From assembly GCA_018646565.1 (NCBI GenBank), contig JABGUO010000161.1, positions 1 through 7,729 of the forward strand: a DNA stretch of 7,729 nt, read 5' to 3'. The position numbers and the translations under genes are program-made. The first letter of the stretch is position 1. Each line of letters begins with the position of its first letter. The notes beneath the pieces were generated by a model. It worked only from the letters and a program-made list of their open reading frames with translations. It ran no database searches and was not told the origin of the DNA. This DNA is from Opitutia bacterium. Lineage in GTDB: Bacteria > Verrucomicrobiota > Verrucomicrobiia > Opitutales > Seribacteraceae. Of this stretch, positions 6,654-7,729 are shown piece after piece.

Positions 6654-7729
6654 ATGAAATCTGCAAGCTTAGGGATCTTTTTTTTCTTCCTTGTTTTTAA
6701 GACTTGGGGAATGGAGGATTTGGATTTCGAATTATTTAAAGTCCATGAAAATTTTGCTGAAGCCTGTGCGGTAGGTGATTTAAATAAAGATGGTCAAATC
6801 GATGTAGTCTCAGGGAAATGGTATTATTTGAGTCCCAAGTGGGAACCTGTAGTTTTTCGCGAGTTAAATAGTTTTGGTAAGGATTATTTGCAGGATAATG
6901 GAGATCATTTGTTCGATATCGACGGGGATGGGTGGATTGATATTGTGTCAGGGCAGTTTACAGAGCGGGAAGTTTTGTGGTTTAAAAATCCAGGAGACTG
7001 GCCTTCTACAAGACAAGCTTTATGGGAAAGGAATATCCTTACTGATTCTGGTTCCAAAAAAAATGAGATTTCTTTTTTTCGCGATATGAATGGAGATGGC
7101 TACCCAGATTATATCGGAAATAGTTGGGTGGCAGACGAATCGATGAGAGTCAGTTTGTTTTCTAGGAACCCAGAAGGAGGAGTCGTTTCAAAATCTAGAA
7201 CTATTCACCCCAAAGGCAATGGACACGGACAAGGCTTTGGCGATTTAAATGGAGATGGCCTGGAAGATATTATCTTTATGTACGGATGGTACCAGCGCCC
7301 ATCTGGTAATCCTTTTGAGAAACATTGGAAATTGAGGAAGGATTTTACATTACCTCGTGCAAGTTGCCCGATTATAGTACGCGATTTAAACGAGGACGGC
7401 AGGCAAGATCTTTTGTGGGGGGATGGGCACGATTATGGATTGTATTGGTACGAACAATTGGAACCTGAAAAAGATGGGACAACTCGTTGGAAGCATCATT
7501 TAATAGACGATACCATCAGTCAGTTTCATGCCATTACCATGGGCGATCTTGATCGAGACGGCAGGGAGGAGATAATCACTGGAAAACGATATTTCGCACA
7601 CAGTGGTAGAGATAAAGGTGCTAATGATCCAATTGTACTCGTTCGTTATGTCCATCAACTCTCTGGTGATGGATCGGTCAAGTTCGACCGACAAATTATC
7701 CACGAGGGCAAGGCGGGAACCGGTCTGCA
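6654..7729 (+). CDS. Exported FG-GAP/VCBS-repeat protein (3' end outside window)
   Basis: An ATG at 6654 opens a frame that runs without a stop for 358 codons to the right edge, so the protein is incomplete at its C-terminus. Residues 1 to about 19 look like a signal peptide with a phenylalanine-rich core (GIFFFFLVF). The rest carries six EF-hand-like calcium loops of the pattern DxNxDGxxD, starting at residues 42 (DLNKDGQID), 88 (DIDGDGWID), 144 (DMNGDGYPD), 197 (DLNGDGLED), 244 (DLNEDGRQD) and 298 (DLDRDGREE). Their spacing of 46-56 residues fits one loop per blade of a beta-propeller, as in FG-GAP/VCBS proteins. Such proteins are secreted or surface-bound and common in PVC bacteria; binding of glycans or proteins is typical, but some have catalytic partner domains that could lie beyond the edge. 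No Shine-Dalgarno sequence is visible. The 13-base gap from the MYG1-like gene suggests co-transcription. Confidence 0.88.
   Translation, partial: MKSASLGIFFFFLVFKTWGMEDLDFELFKVHENFAEACAVGDLNKDGQIDVVSGKWYYLSPKWEPVVFRELNSFGKDYLQDNGDHLFDIDGDGWIDIVSGQFTEREVLWFKNPGDWPSTRQALWERNILTDSGSKKNEISFFRDMNGDGYPDYIGNSWVADESMRVSLFSRNPEGGVVSKSRTIHPKGNGHGQGFGDLNGDGLEDIIFMYGWYQRPSGNPFEKHWKLRKDFTLPRASCPIIVRDLNEDGRQDLLWGDGHDYGLYWYEQLEPEKDGTTRWKHHLIDDTISQFHAITMGDLDRDGREEIITGKRYFAHSGRDKGANDPIVLVRYVHQLSGDGSVKFDRQIIHEGKAGTGL

Noticed and set aside
1..7729. Mobile element, CRISPR array, toxin-antitoxin or phage-defence system
   Set aside because: I found no transposase, integrase, direct repeats with spacers, terminal inverted repeats or small paired genes; all large frames belong to metabolic, transport or surface families.

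Overview
The window looks like chromosomal DNA of a Verrucomicrobiota or Planctomycetota (PVC group) bacterium, most likely a verrucomicrobial heterotroph. This is inferred from protein family content: the cytochrome c tail of a PVC-type heme-binding dehydrogenase, an SGNH hydrolase fused to a ThuA-like domain with the typical PVC C-terminal tail, a xylose-isomerase-like TIM barrel, an azurin-like cupredoxin and an exported FG-GAP/VCBS repeat protein. The genus cannot be read from the sequence. Base composition is moderate and even, and I see no insertion sequence, phage gene, integrase, tRNA, rRNA or CRISPR array.

Layout. At the left edge is the 3' end of a plus-strand gene (2-571) ending in a class I cytochrome c domain. 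It converges on a minus-strand azurin-like gene (627-1064), and the gap holds one hairpin (574-605) flanked by A and T runs that can terminate both genes. Upstream of azurin on the minus strand are an exported SGNH-ThuA fusion (1155-2774) and, 35 bases further up, a cytoplasmic-type TIM-barrel sugar isomerase/epimerase-like protein (2810-3814). Next comes a SulP anion transporter with a STAS domain (3936-5540), also minus strand. A 239-base divergent gap separates it from two plus-strand genes: a MYG1-family DHH phosphoesterase (5780-6640) and, 13 bases later, an exported protein with six calcium-binding FG-GAP/VCBS loops (6654 to the right edge, incomplete).

How the genes may work together. 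The cytochrome c domain and the cupredoxin are both expected outside the cytoplasmic membrane and could pass electrons from a dehydrogenase towards the respiratory chain. The TIM barrel and SGNH-ThuA genes look like a two-gene operon, plausibly for carbohydrate processing; their substrates cannot be deduced. SulP and MYG1 look like housekeeping genes with no evident link to these. Recognisable Shine-Dalgarno sequences are weak or absent before most starts.

No clearly new biological system stands out. The points most worth following are the SGNH-ThuA fusion with non-canonical catalytic blocks, the cytochrome/cupredoxin pair sharing a terminator, and the unexpected pairing of a MYG1-type gene with an exported calcium-binding propeller-like protein.
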